The notes under the pieces are model-generated. The model searched no databases. It was not told where the DNA came from and saw only the letters and a list, made by a program, of their open reading frames with translations. Below, in pieces: positions 11,526 through 23,591 of a DNA stretch of 64,000 bases (its first letter is position 1; the number at the start of each line of letters is the position of its first letter). The DNA lies in NCBI RefSeq assembly GCF_028640845.1, contig NC_080541.1, positions 159,162,502 to 159,226,501 of the forward strand, read 5' to 3'. The stretch comes from Ahaetulla prasina (lineage: Eukaryota > Chordata > Lepidosauria > Squamata > Colubridae). The translations under genes and the position numbers were made by a program.

Positions 11526-12515
11526 GCTGAGGCGGCTGGGGCGGCGGCAGCCTTCACCCCTCTTGAGGAACCAGCGGAGTTTGCAGCCTGTGTTGGAATG
11601 CGCTTGGAATCAGGAAACAGCTTTTGCAGTGGTGGAGCCCTGCGGAGTTATGGAGCCCGGCTGAGCCCTTCGGACCTTCAGGGTCCTGTGTTGTGGGGGG
11701 TTGACTTTTTGGGGTGATGGCTGCTGTCGTGGACTGCCTGTGATGCCGCCGCCAGCACCTTTAAGGAGGCAGCGACATTGGCAGGGCTGTTCCCCCCCTC
11801 CATGGGGCTCCGTGGTCCCCTGGGGGCCCTGCTTGAGGGCTCCAGTGGGCTCCTTGTGTGGTTGCTGGATACCGAGGTGGTGGTGACAGCGATGGCGACG
11901 GTGACGCCTTTGGCGGCTGCGCTATCGTGGATGACGTCCCACGGCGGCGATGGTTGCTGCTCTTTCTCCTTTCGTGGGAGCCCGGGTGGTGGACTATCTT
12001 AGTTCCACCCGGGTTCATACCGTCTACATTACTTACTTTACAACCTTTCCACTCCCAGCTGGTGGTCTGTCTAACCTGTGGATTATCATTTAACATCTTG
12101 ACTAAACCAGGATTCTGCCATTTCTCAAGACTCTTATGACATACTCGTCGAACCAGCTTCTTGCACTGCGAGATGCCCCCCTCTTGCGGGCATGGCCCTC
12201 CTCTCTATTGAGGGCCTACCTCAATGACGGATTTTGGAATCCCGAGAGGTGGAATGCAGCTAAGAGAAGTTTAAGGGGTTTTTTAGATCTGTTTTTTAGG
12301 AAATTTTTAATTAAATCAAATAAAGGGTTGTTAAGGGGTGGGTTGAGTGTGGGGGGACACCCACAGGCTGGTCCCTTCTAAGGTTCACGATTTGGAGGTC
12401 TGTAAAATGGAGGTATTGGAGGAGGTTAAGACTCGACCATATACGGGCATTTCCATCTGCACGGTATGAGGGAAGGGCAGATATGGTAGAAGCGGGGGCT
12501 CATATCATGTTCCGG
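11526..12515 (+). mobile_element. 5' untranslated region of the L2 LINE
   Basis: A GC-rich, CpG-bearing block, unlike anything else in the window, leads directly into the L2 endonuclease frame. It contains no ORF1 with a recognisable domain. The short frames here (for example 11858-12139) lack motifs. Its length, about 1 kb, suggests this L2 copy is close to full length. It may include the element's internal promoter, but that is inference. Confidence 0.65.
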
Positions 12516-14830
12516 GAGTGCGCTCTCACTGTTTGCGAGCGATTGTGCACTCCGGACCCCCAGACTTTACTCGTGCCCCGAGTGGCTATACTCCCCGGAA
12601 CCTGGACCTTCGGTTGATGCTATGCAATGCCAGATCCGTTATGAATAAGGCCCCCCTCATTGCCGATCTTATTCAAGAGGGGGATGTGGACCTAATGGGC
12701 ATTTCGGAGACCTGGTTGGGCGCAGAAGGGGGGGTCCCCCTCACGGAGATGTGCCCACCACGTTTCCATGCATTTCATCAGCCGAGGGCCCAGGGGTGGG
12801 GGGGTAGCGGTTGTTATTAACGAGAGTCTGGAATCGAGGGAGGTTGCTGTCCCGCAGATAGCCGGCTGTGAAACCCTCCTTGTGAAGTGGGGTCGTGGGG
12901 TGCAGGTGGGCTTGCTGATTACGTACCTGGCTCCTTGCCAGGAGAGCACCTGGAGGTCCAGCCTCTCTTAACCTGACCGAACACTAGTGAGGTCACATCT
13001 TCAGACCTACCTAGTGGTGATGAGAGCGGCAAAACTTAACTATTTTTCTGCTCTTATCGCATCGGCAGATAATCGCCCAGCCACCCTGTTTAGGCTGACC
13101 CGCTCCCTGCTTGTACAGGAGGCTCGGGAGGACCCCTTGCAGGGGCATGCTGAGGATTTTGTACAGTATCTGTCTGATAAAATCGCTCGGATCCGGGACG
13201 GACTGGACGCTGATTGGATAGATTCGGATGGGATGGCGAGGACGGGTCTTGAGGCTGAGTTTGACCCTGTGACTCCCGATGACATGCACAGGTTGTTGGG
13301 TAGGTTGAATCCCACCATATGTTTATTGGACCCGTGTCCCTCCTGGTTGATACTGGCCACACGGGAGGTTACACGAGGCTGGCTTCTGGGAGTTACCAAT
13401 GCTTCTTTGTTGGGGGGCATTTTCCCCACCACCTTGAAAGAGGCGGTGGTGAGGCCCCTCCTTAAGAAGCCTTCCCTGGACCCAGCTATATTAGCGAACT
13501 ATCGTCCAGTCTCCAACCTTCACTTTTTGGAGAAGGTTGTTGAGAGTGTGGTGGCATATCAGCTTCCTCAATACCTGGAGGAAACTGTCTATCTGGACCC
13601 ATTCCAGTCCGGTTTCAGACCTGGATACAGCACGGAAACGGCTTTGGTCGCGTTGGTGGATGACCTCTGGAGGGCTCGGGACAGGGGATGTTCCTCTGTC
13701 CTGGTCCTGTTAGATCTCTCGGCAGCTTTTGATACCATCAACCATGGTATCCTGCTGTGACAGTTGGAGGGATTGGTAGTGGGAGGCACCGTTTATCGGT
13801 GGTTCTCCTCCTATCTCTCTGACCGTTCGCAGACGGTGTTGGCAGGGGGGCAGAGATCGACCTCAAGGTGCCTCACTTGTGGGGTGCCTCAGGGGTCGGT
13901 TCTCTTGCCCCTCCTGTTCAACATCTATATGAAGCCGCTGGGTGAGGTTATCCATGGTTTCGGGGTGGATTACCATCTGTACGCTGATGATACTCAGCTG
14001 TACATTTCCACCTGAACCACCCCAATGAAGCCGTCGAGGTGATGGGCCAATGTCTTGAAGCCGTGTGGGTCTGGATGGGGAGGAACAGGCTCCAGCTCAA
14101 CCCCTCCAAGACAGAGTGGCTGTGGGTTCCGGCGGTCCGGTACAGTCAGCTTACACCATCGCTGACTGTTGGGGAGGAAGCATTGACCCCCAGGGGAAGG
14201 CTACGCAACTTGGGCGTTCTCCTGGACAATCGGCTGTCTTTAGAGGAACACTTAACAGCTGTCACCAGGGGAGTATTTTATCAGGTTCGCCTGATACGCC
14301 AGTTGCGTCCCTTCCTTGACCGGGACTCCTTGTGCACAGTCACTCACGCCCTCGTCACTTCCCGCCTGGACTATTGCAATGCTCTCTACATGGGGCTCCT
14401 CTTGAAGAGCACCAGGAGGCTCCAGCTAGTCCAGAATGCGGCTGCGCGGGTGATAGAGGGAGCACCGCATTGCTCCCATATAACACCCATCCTGCGCGGC
14501 CTGCACTGGCTGCCGGTAGCCTTCCGGGTGCAATTCAAGGTGTTGGTTACCACCTTTAAAGCACTCCATGGCTTAGGACCGGGCTATCTACGAGACCGCC
14601 TTCTGCCGCCAATAGCCTCCCAACGACCTGTGCGCTCCCACAGAGCGGGCCTCCTCAGGGTGCCGTCGACCAAGCAATGTCGGTTGGCGACCCCCAGGGG
14701 GAGGGCCTTCTCTGTGGCAGCACCGACCCTATGGAAGGAGCTGCCTCTGGGTTTATGTCAACTCCCCGACCTCCGGGCCTTCAAGCGTGAACTGAAGACT
14801 CTACTATTCCATCGTGAGGGACTAGCCTAA
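12516..14830 (+). pseudogene. L2 LINE ORF2 (endonuclease, reverse transcriptase), decayed
   Basis: The endonuclease start reads LMLCNARSVMNKAPLIADLI and ISETWLG. The frame then shifts in a G-run near 12795 and stops at 12969, and most of the endonuclease domain is missing between about 12950 and 12990. The polymerase follows: [35 protein letters not shown] (motif A), GVPQGSVLLPLLFNIY (motif B) and YADDTQLY (motif C, catalytic Asp pair intact). A TGA at 13758 looks like a decayed CGA codon, and a frameshift near 14014 precedes the last 263-codon frame. That frame includes LDYCNALYMG, QLVQNAAARVI and LHWLPV, hallmarks of the L2/CR1 group. Retained CpGs suggest a fairly young insertion, now inactive. 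Confidence 0.93.
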
Positions 14831-15044
14831 GAAATATGTTTTTAAGGAATATTTTAGTGTAATTTTAAATGGGTTTTAAATAGGTCTCTGACCGTTTTAG
14901 TTGATTAGGCCATTAAATATTTGGTTTTAATTTGATTTTATATTGTTATTTATATCTGTTATTTTAATATGGCTGTAAACCGCCCTGAGTCCTTCGGGAG
15001 AAGGTCAGTGTAAAAATTGAATTATAAATAAATAAATAAATAAA
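14831..15044 (+). mobile_element. L2 LINE 3' UTR and AAAT tail
   Basis: The ORF2 stop is followed by a short AT-rich UTR and the conserved tail stem AACCGCCCTGAGTCCTTCGG, then GAGAAGGTCAG and (AAAT)n. The same tail ends the L2 fragments at 24.8 and 42.1 kb and the SINE at 32.0 kb, so those SINEs probably use L2-type machinery. Confidence 0.92.
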
Positions 15045-15105
15045 TTTCTTTGGAATCCATTGGATGTTAGTACGTTAATGAGAGTGTGTAGAAACTTTGC
15101 AAAAA
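15045..15105 (-). mobile_element. Possible PLE remnant on the far side of the L2
   Basis: The minus strand reads KFLHTLINVLTSNGFQR, like the 'L..vL..NGFp' segment found in PLE polymerases upstream of the block at 11338. If correct, the L2 landed inside the PLE. The match is short and was made by eye. Confidence 0.4.
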
Positions 15106-15309
15106 TCATAAAATCTATTTTTATCATTTAAAAAGAAAACAAATCTTTGCTAACAAAAGCAGTTAGCTTTAACTGAAGTGAAGTCCCATCTGATTAACAT
15201 TCACAGCTTTAACAATAGCAGCAGTGTTACTTTGATTTACTTGAGGATATAGCATAATATAAGAAAACACTTTTAATGTAGGCCTTCTCTTCTGTAGAAT
15301 GAGGTATCA

Positions 15310-15420
15310 AGCTCTATAGGACTACATATACCAGTATATAGACACATACACATATATGTTTATATGTATATATGAATATCTGTATAGATACGTATATACT
15401 CTATGTGTATATATAAAATC
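15310..15420. repeat. TA/CATA-rich simple repeat
   Basis: Irregular ATATAC/ACATAT runs without a fixed unit. Confidence 0.7.
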
Positions 15421-15599
15421 CATCAGCAATCAATTACAAAAGGCAGCTTTACTTGGAAGGGTTTACATCATGTGATGATATCTGTAACATGGTCAAACAT
15501 CCACCTCTACCTATCCAAGGTCCTTGGGAAGGTCATTATAAGTTGGCAAAAATATCAAATCCAGTCTGAACATGTGGATTGTGCAACAACTCCCCTCTA

Positions 15600-15812
15600 T
15601 CTCTCTAATCTATATATCATATCTATCTGTCATCTCTCTCTCTCTCTCTACATATACATATACATATACATATATATATATACATATATATATACACACA
15701 CACACACACATACATATATAACACATATATATCCATATTCCTCTATATCTAAATCTATATCTATATCATCTATATCTATATCTATATCTATCTTCTGTCT
15801 ATCTATCTAAAA
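15600..15812. repeat. Compound microsatellite (CT, CATATA, CA, CTATAT, CTAT)
   Basis: Successive blocks of CTCTCT, ACATATAC, ACACAC, ATATCTATATCT and TATCTATC over about 210 bp. The frame across it ending near 15810 is not a gene. Confidence 0.95.
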
Positions 15813-16175
15813 TCACCTTTCACTGGTACTTGGTGGAATGCTTCCCTAACACGATGGTAAATGTTATTTTACCATAATGTCCACATTTTATATTTGATAA
15901 AGAAATACTGGTTGTCAAACATTTTCAACTGAGGTGCATTGCATGAATCCTGAGTCTGGTATTTTGAGAATCAAAATATACTTTTTTTCTTGATAGGAAA
16001 AGGGACAGACAGAAAGTTCTTGTCAACCAATCCAAGGGTTACATGGTAAGTCATGTGGTTTGTTTGGGACTCATCCTTTTTAGTACCTGCCGCGCTTCCC
16101 AGAAACAATTAACAGTAAGTACCAAGTTCTAATAGAAATACCTCCATCCACATATCTGCTGGCTGTTTTACAAAG
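15813..16175. other. Unannotated DNA
   Basis: No recognised repeat or gene. Confidence 0.4.
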
Positions 16176-16302
16176 CTCCAGGACAGGGGTCTCCAACCTT
16201 GGCAACTTTAAGACTTGTGGACTTCAACTTCCAGAATTCCTCAGCCAACTTTGAAGTCCACAAGTCTTAAAGTTGCCAAGGTTGGAGACCCCTGCTCCAG
16301 GA
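16176..16302. mobile_element. Minimal palindromic hAT MITE (element 16184-16294)
   Basis: Only 111 bp long and nearly a perfect palindrome: CAGGGGTCTCCAACCTTGGC at the start and its complement at the end, with the arms meeting around 'CTCAGCCAAC'. The perfect 8-bp direct repeat CTCCAGGA lies at 16176-16183 and 16295-16302. It is the simplest member of the family at 556 and shows that the termini are enough for mobilisation. Confidence 0.95.
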
Positions 16303-17242
16303 GGCTGATTTATATGTTTCCATGTACTTTTTGCAAAATTCATGCTTGTTCTTCTATGGGCTGAGTTTTTGTTTTCTTTTATTACTATTTACTACTATTT
16401 ATATATTATTATTACTATTTTTATTACTATTTCCCATGTTAGCCTGGTGGAAATTAAGCTGAGTATCTTTTAATTTCCAAAATCTTTCCTGAATCCCTTT
16501 TGTAAGCTTGATGCCATATTATCTATTTTTCAAATCTCAAACACTGATTTCAATATGACAGATGCATAATTTTGTAAGGATATCCCAATTTCACAATTAA
16601 TTTTTTTTTTAAATCTAGCAAGTGGTTACTATCAGCACCTGATATTTTGTTAGGTGTAGTTTCTCAAGATACCTTTGACTGTCTTCTCTTGTTATCTGTA
16701 ATTTGCTTAGTTATTCCAATTCCCTCCCTGAAAATGTCAGTAATGTCTCAGATATCTGTCCTTCAAATTCTGCAATAAAGAGAGAGGGAAAAATCATACA
16801 CTCATTCACTCATTTGTATTCTCTGCAATATTCATATATTGCTGTCAGGAATGGGTATGAACATAGCCAATCTATGTGAGTTTATCTACAGTCTTCTATT
16901 ATTACAAGGAAGTGTCTTTGATTTCTTTTACTATCGCCAAGTTCATGTATTTCACTTTAATTATGTGACCGATAGCATACCTGCAGATGTAATTTATGTT
17001 TGCTGACAGATATTGCTACCCATGGGGATTCCTGAAGGAATCTAGATATCCTGTGTTTTTAAATACATTAGATTTCATATTCTCTTTGATATAATCAACA
17101 CTAACTCCTTCATACATTCTGTAGCAAGAAAGGAATGTATCCGACTAATTCTAAAAATTTGCGATTTACCAATAAATCTATATTCTTGTTTAGAACAAAG
17201 TCCTTTAGCTCTCCCATCTGGCTCATGTCTTGGTTAACAGGC
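16303..17242. other. Unannotated AT-rich DNA
   Basis: Includes a (TTACTA)n-like patch near 16380-16430. Nothing else was recognised. Confidence 0.45.
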
Positions 17243-17561
17243 CATTCAACCAGTAGTGGAATCCATTTTTTTTACTACCAATTTTATGGGTGTGGCTTGG
17301 TGGGCATGGTGTGGCTTTGTGGGCATGGCAGGGGAAGGATACTGCAAAATCTCCATTCTCACCCCACTCCAGGGGAAGGATACTGCAAAATCCCTATTCC
17401 CTCCACACTCCTGGGGGAAGGATATTGTAAAATCTCCATTCCCATCCCACTCTGAGGCCAGCCAGAGGGGGTATTTGCTGGTTCTCCAAATTACTCAAAA
17501 TTTCCACTACCAGTTCTCCGGAATCTCCCAGAACCTGCTGAATAGCACCCCTCCATTCAAC
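17243..17561. mobile_element. hAT-type non-autonomous element, 'TGGAATCC' family (17251-17553)
   Basis: The element starts CAGTAGTGGAATCCA and ends GAATAGCACCCCTC. The perfect 8-bp direct repeat CATTCAAC is at 17243-17250 and 17554-17561. The interior contains the 'GGTGTGGCTTGGTGGGCATG' block and repeated 'GGGGAAGGATACTGCAAAAT' phrases also present, in the opposite orientation, in the elements at 39054 and 52274. The two overlapping plus-strand frames (106 codons each) are not genes. Confidence 0.88.
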
Positions 17562-17838
17562 CCATTTACAATGTAGGCAATTCTTTTGCTAATTGTCCTA
17601 ACAATTCTTTCTCAGTTTAAATCTTAAGGTGGTCACTTTTTCATTGGAATCAGACTTATCTTTGAAGTCCCATTTCTTTAGACATTGCTGGACTAAAAGG
17701 TAAGTTCCCCATTATATTCTGGTATATATGATAAGCGACCCAACATTATTCTTAACAAGAATAGGTATTGTAACTCTTCCCACATTCCTGAGCTTAATAA
17801 GTATAAGTGATTGGGAGTTTATGTGTCCAGGTAGTCTG

Positions 17839-18492
17839 TACAGGTAGTCTTCAACTTCAACCATTCATTTAATGACTGTTTGAAGTTACATTGGCACTGA
17901 AAAAAGTGACTTATGGTTGATTTTCACATTTATGACTGTTGGCAACATTCCAATGGTCACATGATCAAAATTCTTGGCAACTGGCATGTATTTATGATAG
18001 TTGCACTCTCCTGGATCATTTAATGATGATTTGTAACCTTCCCAGCCAGCTTCCAACAAGCAATGTCAATGGAGGAAACCAGATTCACTTAATGGCTGCA
18101 TAATTCACTCAAAATGTCTGTGGAGGTTCTCAGACATCCAGGTCATGGTTGTCCTAAAGGTGCTTTTTCAAGAGGCAACTGGACTTTCTGGTTTGTCTTT
18201 GAAGACGTTTAGCTTCTCATCCAAGAAGCTTCTCAGCTCTCCACCATACAGTCAGAGCTGAAGAACCTTCTTAAATAAGAAGCGAAATGTCTTCAAAAAA
18301 AACCCAGAAAATCCAGTTGCCTCTTGAAAAAGCATTTTTGGGGCAATTCACTTAAAAATTTTCAGTGATTTGCTTAAGAACTCTGGCACCAAAAAAAGTT
18401 CATAAAATAGGGCAAAACTCACTTAACAACTGCCTTATTCAGCAATGGAAATTTTGGGCTCAGTTGCAGTTGTAAGTCAAGGACTACCTGTA
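17839..18492. mobile_element. TA-flanked DNA transposon (Tc1/mariner- or pogo-like MITE, 17841-18490)
   Basis: The ends are inverted repeats: CAGGTAGTCTTCAACTTC at the left and the complement-like AAGTCAAGGACTACCTG at the right, each flanked by TA. A TA target duplication is the mark of the Tc1/mariner superfamily. Internal words 'TCACTTAACAACTG' and 'TTTTGGGCTCAGTTG' recur in fragments at 49.9, 57.8 and 59.3 kb. The middle (about 18115-18344) is an inserted inverted repeat annotated separately. No transposase is present. Confidence 0.8.
18115..18344. mobile_element. Inverted pair of PLE-like termini nested in the TA-flanked transposon
   Basis: The left and right halves are inverted copies: AGGTGCTTTTTCAAGAGGCA near the left, TGCCTCTTGAAAAAGCATTT near the right. 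Each half carries a hammerhead-like module. On the plus strand CTGAAGA (18258-18264) is followed by a six-pair hairpin CTTCTT/AAGAAG, GAAAT (18284-18288) and GTC. The left half has the same module on the minus strand with two core changes. It resembles hammerhead-bearing PLE terminal repeats; the family is inferred. Confidence 0.55.
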
Positions 18493-19189
18493 ATCATTCC
18501 TTCTGCTTATATCAGATCTTTGTTGAGGCACAATTATAACAATAATCACAGGTATGAAAGCAGGAATAATGATAACATGGTATGCAAGTGTAGAAACAAC
18601 AAAGCATGCATTGTGGTTCCTAAGGCATACTTCAGTAATATGTACAAAGTGAACAAATATTTTATCATCATGTCAGAATTGTAGATCATTTTCATTTTGT
18701 TAACAGGGATAGATTTGCAACACAGGAAGTGAATAAGGTTTCTCATATTAATTATTATTCTTGACTATCTAACTTGTACAGCGGAACTATTATTCTATAG
18801 CCCCAAAAGAAATGTTGTTCTAAATTGTGAAAATTTACAAATCCACCATACAGTTAATCCGAGCTGTTGTGTAGTCTACCGTGAGGAACAAACCAAGGTT
18901 TATTAATAATTGCACGTTAATGCAACATAAAATCAATCTGATTGCCAGATTGTTTAAGAGCTCTAACAGTGGCACATTAAGGAAGGAGAGGTTTACACCC
19001 AAGAATGAATTCACTTATTTTCTATTTATTCTTTCTTTTTTGCCTTTAGCAGATAAATGACATTTAAATTAAAATGATAGTGTAAAGTGCATAGTGATTT
19101 TGAATGTAACGATTAAAACCAAAATTGTACCTGACAACTAACAATGGGTAAAAGTGATGGATTTTAGTTTGCATATATTTGACACCAAG

Positions 19190-19220
<31 letters not shown>

Positions 19221-20059
19221 ATTTTCTTGATTACTGCAGCATGAAAAGGTGACATTTCAGCTTCGAGGGGGGAAAAAAGCAAGTCTATTAACTGCAGCTT
19301 CCTGTTTTTAATTTAAAATAACTTAGATTTACCAGATACAATAAGTTGATTGACTTTTCTGTCAAAGGCCTGAAAGGCAACCACTGGTGGCTGTTTTCCT
19401 GAAGCCCAGTTTTCTAGAATTCATTTTGGGTGTATGTTAAGCCATGAACCACTTTTGCCAGCTTAAACAAAGCCAATTCAGTTTGCCTGCCCAATCTTTT
19501 GGGAATTTCACAACCTTATTCTCAAAACTCATTAGCTACATAATAATAAAAGAAAGGAACCTCTTTAAATGGTATCTGCAAATAAATATTTTCTCTAGAA
19601 AACAATGAGGCAGTTGACTTATTAGCCTTAAGGCAAGTTGTCTTTCTAACTTATTTACTTGGGAGCGTACATGACATTGGATTCTACTATCTAACAATCA
19701 AGTGGTATTTTCCATGTATAGAATATTTTTACCCTCCACACTTATTACTCCAGAGAGGAAGGAATGAAAATTGTGTTGCAACATTACAGAGCTGAACAAT
19801 TGTGTTCACTTTTGCTGATTCACCAAGGCTTTTCTAACGTTTACAGAAATGTAAGTTTGATACCACTTCACTGTTTCACTTCAGTCTCTGTCATCTTGTA
19901 ATTGTGGCTTATTGCCACAAAGGACACAACGATCTAGGCACAAAACAATACCAGATGATATTATTAGGCTTCATCACAGAATCAGCCAGATGTTCAGAAT
20001 GGATTTAGCATTTTTTATCTATATATTAAGTCTTACCCAAGATCTGGGATAGGGATATA
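18493..20059. other. Unannotated DNA with a (GA)n microsatellite
   Basis: A (GA)n run of about 28 bp lies at 19192-19220. The rest shows no recognised repeat, RNA or exon. The short frames lack motifs. Confidence 0.45.
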
Positions 20060-20700
20060 TTTTTAATGGATGGTGTTAAACGTATTGTTGAAGGATGTAA
20101 GGTGTTCCAAGTAAAACTATCCCTTTGCAATTGACTGATGATGATTTGTCAATGCCCATGGAGTTCAAATGGTGCTCCAGAAGTTTTGGGTGCCTATTAC
20201 TATTGGTACTATATACTTTCTTTTGCCACAGTCATTCTATTTCTGTTTGTAGGACATTGGATTTTGTAATTTCCTCCAGTTATTTCTCTTCTATTCTGTT
20301 GCCTTTAGGTATTGCCACAAGCACTATCCAGACTTTTAGTATTTCTTATCAATAATTGTTAACTGTGGGTTGTTATGTGGCAAATTGTGTGTTTGAATTC
20401 TAAGCACTTTAGCTTCTTCATAGTCTATTACTTTGTCTATTCTGTGGTCTCATCAGTTCTTGCTTGCAGGCAAGTGGCATTTCCTGCAGATATTCCAATG
20501 TACTACTATTGCGACTTTGTCATGCCATTGTTTGTAGCCAGTCTGTGCAATCTTCTTGCAGAAACTTACTAGATGGTCCACTGTTTCTTCAGCTTCTTTG
20601 CATAAATAGAGTTTGCTATATTACTATTTCTATTGTTGTACTCTATTCATTCTATTGTTTATTGGTCTTTTTGGTACAATTATAGCCTTCCACAGGACTC
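20060..20700 (-). mobile_element. R4-like LINE remnant
   Basis: The antisense phrases 'GATGTAAGGTGTTCCAAGTA', 'TTGGTACTATATACTTTCTT' and 'AGATGGTCCACTGTTTCTTC' match the layout of the better-preserved R4-type element at 24956 (compare GATGTACGATGTTCCAAGTA there) and squamate R4 sequences as I remember them. The reading frame is heavily decayed. The 3' end lies at the left. Confidence 0.6.
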
Positions 20701-21504
20701 TATAACACAAAAGATTTCCTTGAGATGGTTTCCAGGATGGACACATTGTAAGACCATGTAGTATCAAATCTGTATGAAAGCAAATCCTTTTGGCTTGTAA
20801 GCACTAACTTGTCATCAGAAGCAACGTCACGTTTTAAGTTGCTGTCATACAATGAAGGGGGAGGGTGATGTGCATGCTACAATAATTGACTTGGAAGCCA
20901 AAATGCCAGCATGTCATAACCTCACCCACAAGTGAGTTGCAATTGAGTCTCCTTAAAAACTGTATTAAAAGCACCAACTATGTTTTAAGCTTTCCTTTCC
21001 TTTTTGTTTTTGCTGTTAGTAAAAGCTGTCCTTCTGAAGATAACCTAAAGGACCCTTATACTTTTTAGTACTGTTTTGCTGAAGGAAATGAATTCACACA
21101 TTACTCGACAGAATGTCCCATTTGGTAAAGCACTTGCTGGGAAAAGGTTATTTGTAATGACCAAATTCGTCACTGTTTGGAATCTCATAAAGGTCACAAG
21201 AAAAGGCATGCGGGTGTTGCACTTACTTTAAATAAAATCCTGTATTTTAGAAATAAGTGGGCTTTACTTTCATTTCATAGAAATATCAAAGCTGTTTACA
21301 GTATAATTTACTTTTTGAGAACCTGACATTTACTCAGCTGACTGTCTTTGGAGAACAATCTCTTGATTTAGCAAAGAAGCTCAAAAGGTACAAAACCTAT
21401 CAGATGCAAATTGCAAGCCAAGAGACTCAAAAGTCTACCAATCCCATATATAAAAGTTTCACTTTGTTAAAAAAAAAAAATCTGATTCATCAACTTTGTC
21501 CAAT
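20701..21504. other. Unannotated DNA
   Basis: No recognised repeat or gene. Confidence 0.4.
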
Positions 21505-21963
21505 ACCTTCCGTACTTTACAGAGCATAGGACACACTTCCCCCCACCAAAAGAGGGTAGAAATGTTGATGCGTCTTATACACTGAATACAGCCATTTTTG
21601 GCCTCCCGAAACCCTGCCCCGCGCATCCCATTTTTGCCAAAAACAGACTCGTTCTTCTCAAAAATAGGATATGCAGAAGGTTTGGAAGGCCTGAAAAGTG
21701 CTCTTGGGGGCTGAGAAGGGCAAAAACATGACATGTGTGAAATTTGGGAGGCCAAAAATGGGCCTATTTTTGATGAAAAGAGATTCATTTTTCACAAAAA
21801 CTTGATGGACAGAGAGTTTGGGAGGCTGGCAGAGTGCTCCCGGGGGCTGGGGAAGGCAAAAATTAGATGCACAAAGGCCAAAAACTATTTTTTTCTTGTT
21901 TTCCTCTCCAAAATCTTGGTGTGTCTTATACTCTGTTCCTTCTTATAGTCCGAAAAATATGGT
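21505..21963. mobile_element. Palindrome-ended MITE (CCGTA...TATGG termini)
   Basis: The left end ACCTTCCGTACTTTACAGAG with 'GCATAGGACACAC' mirrors the right end 'GTGTGTCTTATACTC' and 'TAGTCCGAAAAATATGGT'. The interior consists of 'GGCC(T)CCCGAAA' and 'GGGAGGCCAAAAATGGG' blocks in imperfect inverted order. This is a non-coding DNA element. The 109-codon minus and 71/99-codon plus frames through it are by-products. The superfamily is uncertain. Confidence 0.6.
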
Positions 21964-22814
21964 AAGTAAAATGTATCCAGAAATGCATGGGATTTCATTT
22001 AAAAAGATAGTCACATACAGGAAATTAAATGGTTTTGCTGAATGGAATCTACTGAGAATCTATTCTCTCTTCTTCATCTTTATTGTCAAGTATTCTGGAT
22101 TTTTTTTTATCACTTAGATTTAATTAGTCATCCACTCCTGCTGCTACCATCATAACCAAGGAAAATCTGTTTAGGAAAAAAAAAAGCAACAATCAATCAA
22201 CAATAGTGTAAGAAATGCAAGCTGGAAGAATGACTATTTTTCGTCTTCTATTTTACTAATCCATAGAGTGAGCATTAATTGGGCACCTTGGCAAAAAACC
22301 AACACTCCCAATCAAACAATAGAGGAGACCATTTGACACTTAGCTATCAGTGAACATTTTGATTGGGCCATAAGGCAAAGTGCCAATTTTCTACCTATCT
22401 TCCCAATTAGTGAAATAGAGGAGTCTTGAACTTCTCTGTTTTGCATATCAGCCTGGCAGAGGAACACCATTAAGATGATCTATTTTTATAGAAGATGTTT
22501 GTTTGTTTATTTTCTCCATAATGGTGGGATTTTAAAATCTTTATTCCTTTTCTTTTCGGTTCCAATTTTATCTCACTGTACAAACAAACTTTTTTAAAAA
22601 AGAAAAGATTAAAACAGCATCGCCATTAAAAATGTTAATTTTCCATAGTAGCAGAACTACATATTTTATTAGAAAGTTAGCCATAAAAACAACTTATCTT
22701 GTTTATTTGTTCCTTACCCTCTCTAGTTCTACATTTGTTTACACTCTTTACTCATACTGTCCAAGATCATGTTTATGTATTTATTATTTATAGTGCTCAT
22801 TAGTTAAGATCTCA
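21964..22814. other. Unannotated AT-rich DNA
   Basis: No recognised feature. Confidence 0.4.
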
Positions 22815-23421
22815 CCTGGAAAAACAACACATGGTTTGGTGGTTAGTAAGGCTCAACAGAGACTTCATGTCCTTAAAGTCCTGCGGAAAAATCAGATGGA
22901 ACAACAGCTGATGACTTCTTTCTATCGGTCCATGATAGAAAGTGTCCTCACATACTGTATAACAGTATGGTACACTGGTCTAACAGCTGTGGACAGGAAG
23001 GCACTACAGAGAGTGATCAATTTGGCACAAGAAATCATCAGTTGCCCTCTAATACCGCTGGATGACATCACCAGGTCTCACTGTTTCAAGAGAGTAAGGA
23101 AGATACTTAGGGATGATTTATACCCTGGGCAGTGTCTTTTTTCACTTTTACCATCGGGCAGAAGACATCGAAGCATAGCCAGCCAGACAAACAGGTTTAA
23201 AAACAGCTTCTACCCAATGGCTGTCAGACTCCTAAACACAATCACAATCACTCCACATACATATGGAAAAGTATGACTAGATTCCCCCCCCCCCCTGAAT
23301 TACTTGTATAAGGATTATTCTCTATACTATCCATGTTGTGTTATATCTTCTGTTCTGGATTGTACCAAAAGAGGCTAAACCAATTTCATTGTATACATGA
23401 TGTACAATGACAATAGAGGCT
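22815..23421 (+). mobile_element. Rex1-like (CR1 superfamily) LINE 3' end
   Basis: A 146-codon open frame (22836-23276) reads the thumb and C-terminal region of a Rex1-type polymerase: SKAQQRLHVLKVLRKNQM, FYRSMIESVLTYCITVWY, DRKALQRVINLAQ and SGRRHRSIASQTNRFKNSFY. A UTR follows with 'TGTACAATGACAATAGAGGC' and a TAC/ATT tail. The polymerase core is missing because of 5' truncation. It is related to, but not the same subfamily as, the element at 43943. Confidence 0.8.
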
Positions 23422-23435
23422 ACTACTACTACTAC

Positions 23436-23502
<67 letters not shown>
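23420..23502. repeat. (ACT)n(ATT)n trinucleotide microsatellite
   Basis: About five ACT units run into about 22 ATT units, directly continuing the Rex1-like LINE tail. Confidence 0.97.
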
Positions 23503-23504
<2 letters not shown>

Positions 23505-23591
23505 ACTTTATTCATTAAAAATGAAACTCAGTCAACTGAACATTCAAAAATGCATCACAAATACCATTGACTGGTGCTAATGGTTGATATG

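Noticed and set aside
11526..12515. Possible CpG-island promoter of a host gene
   Set aside because: It runs straight into the L2 endonuclease frame, so it is the L2 5' region.
16184..16294. Hairpin as a microRNA precursor or terminator
   Set aside because: The palindrome is explained by MITE termini with a perfect 8-bp target duplication.
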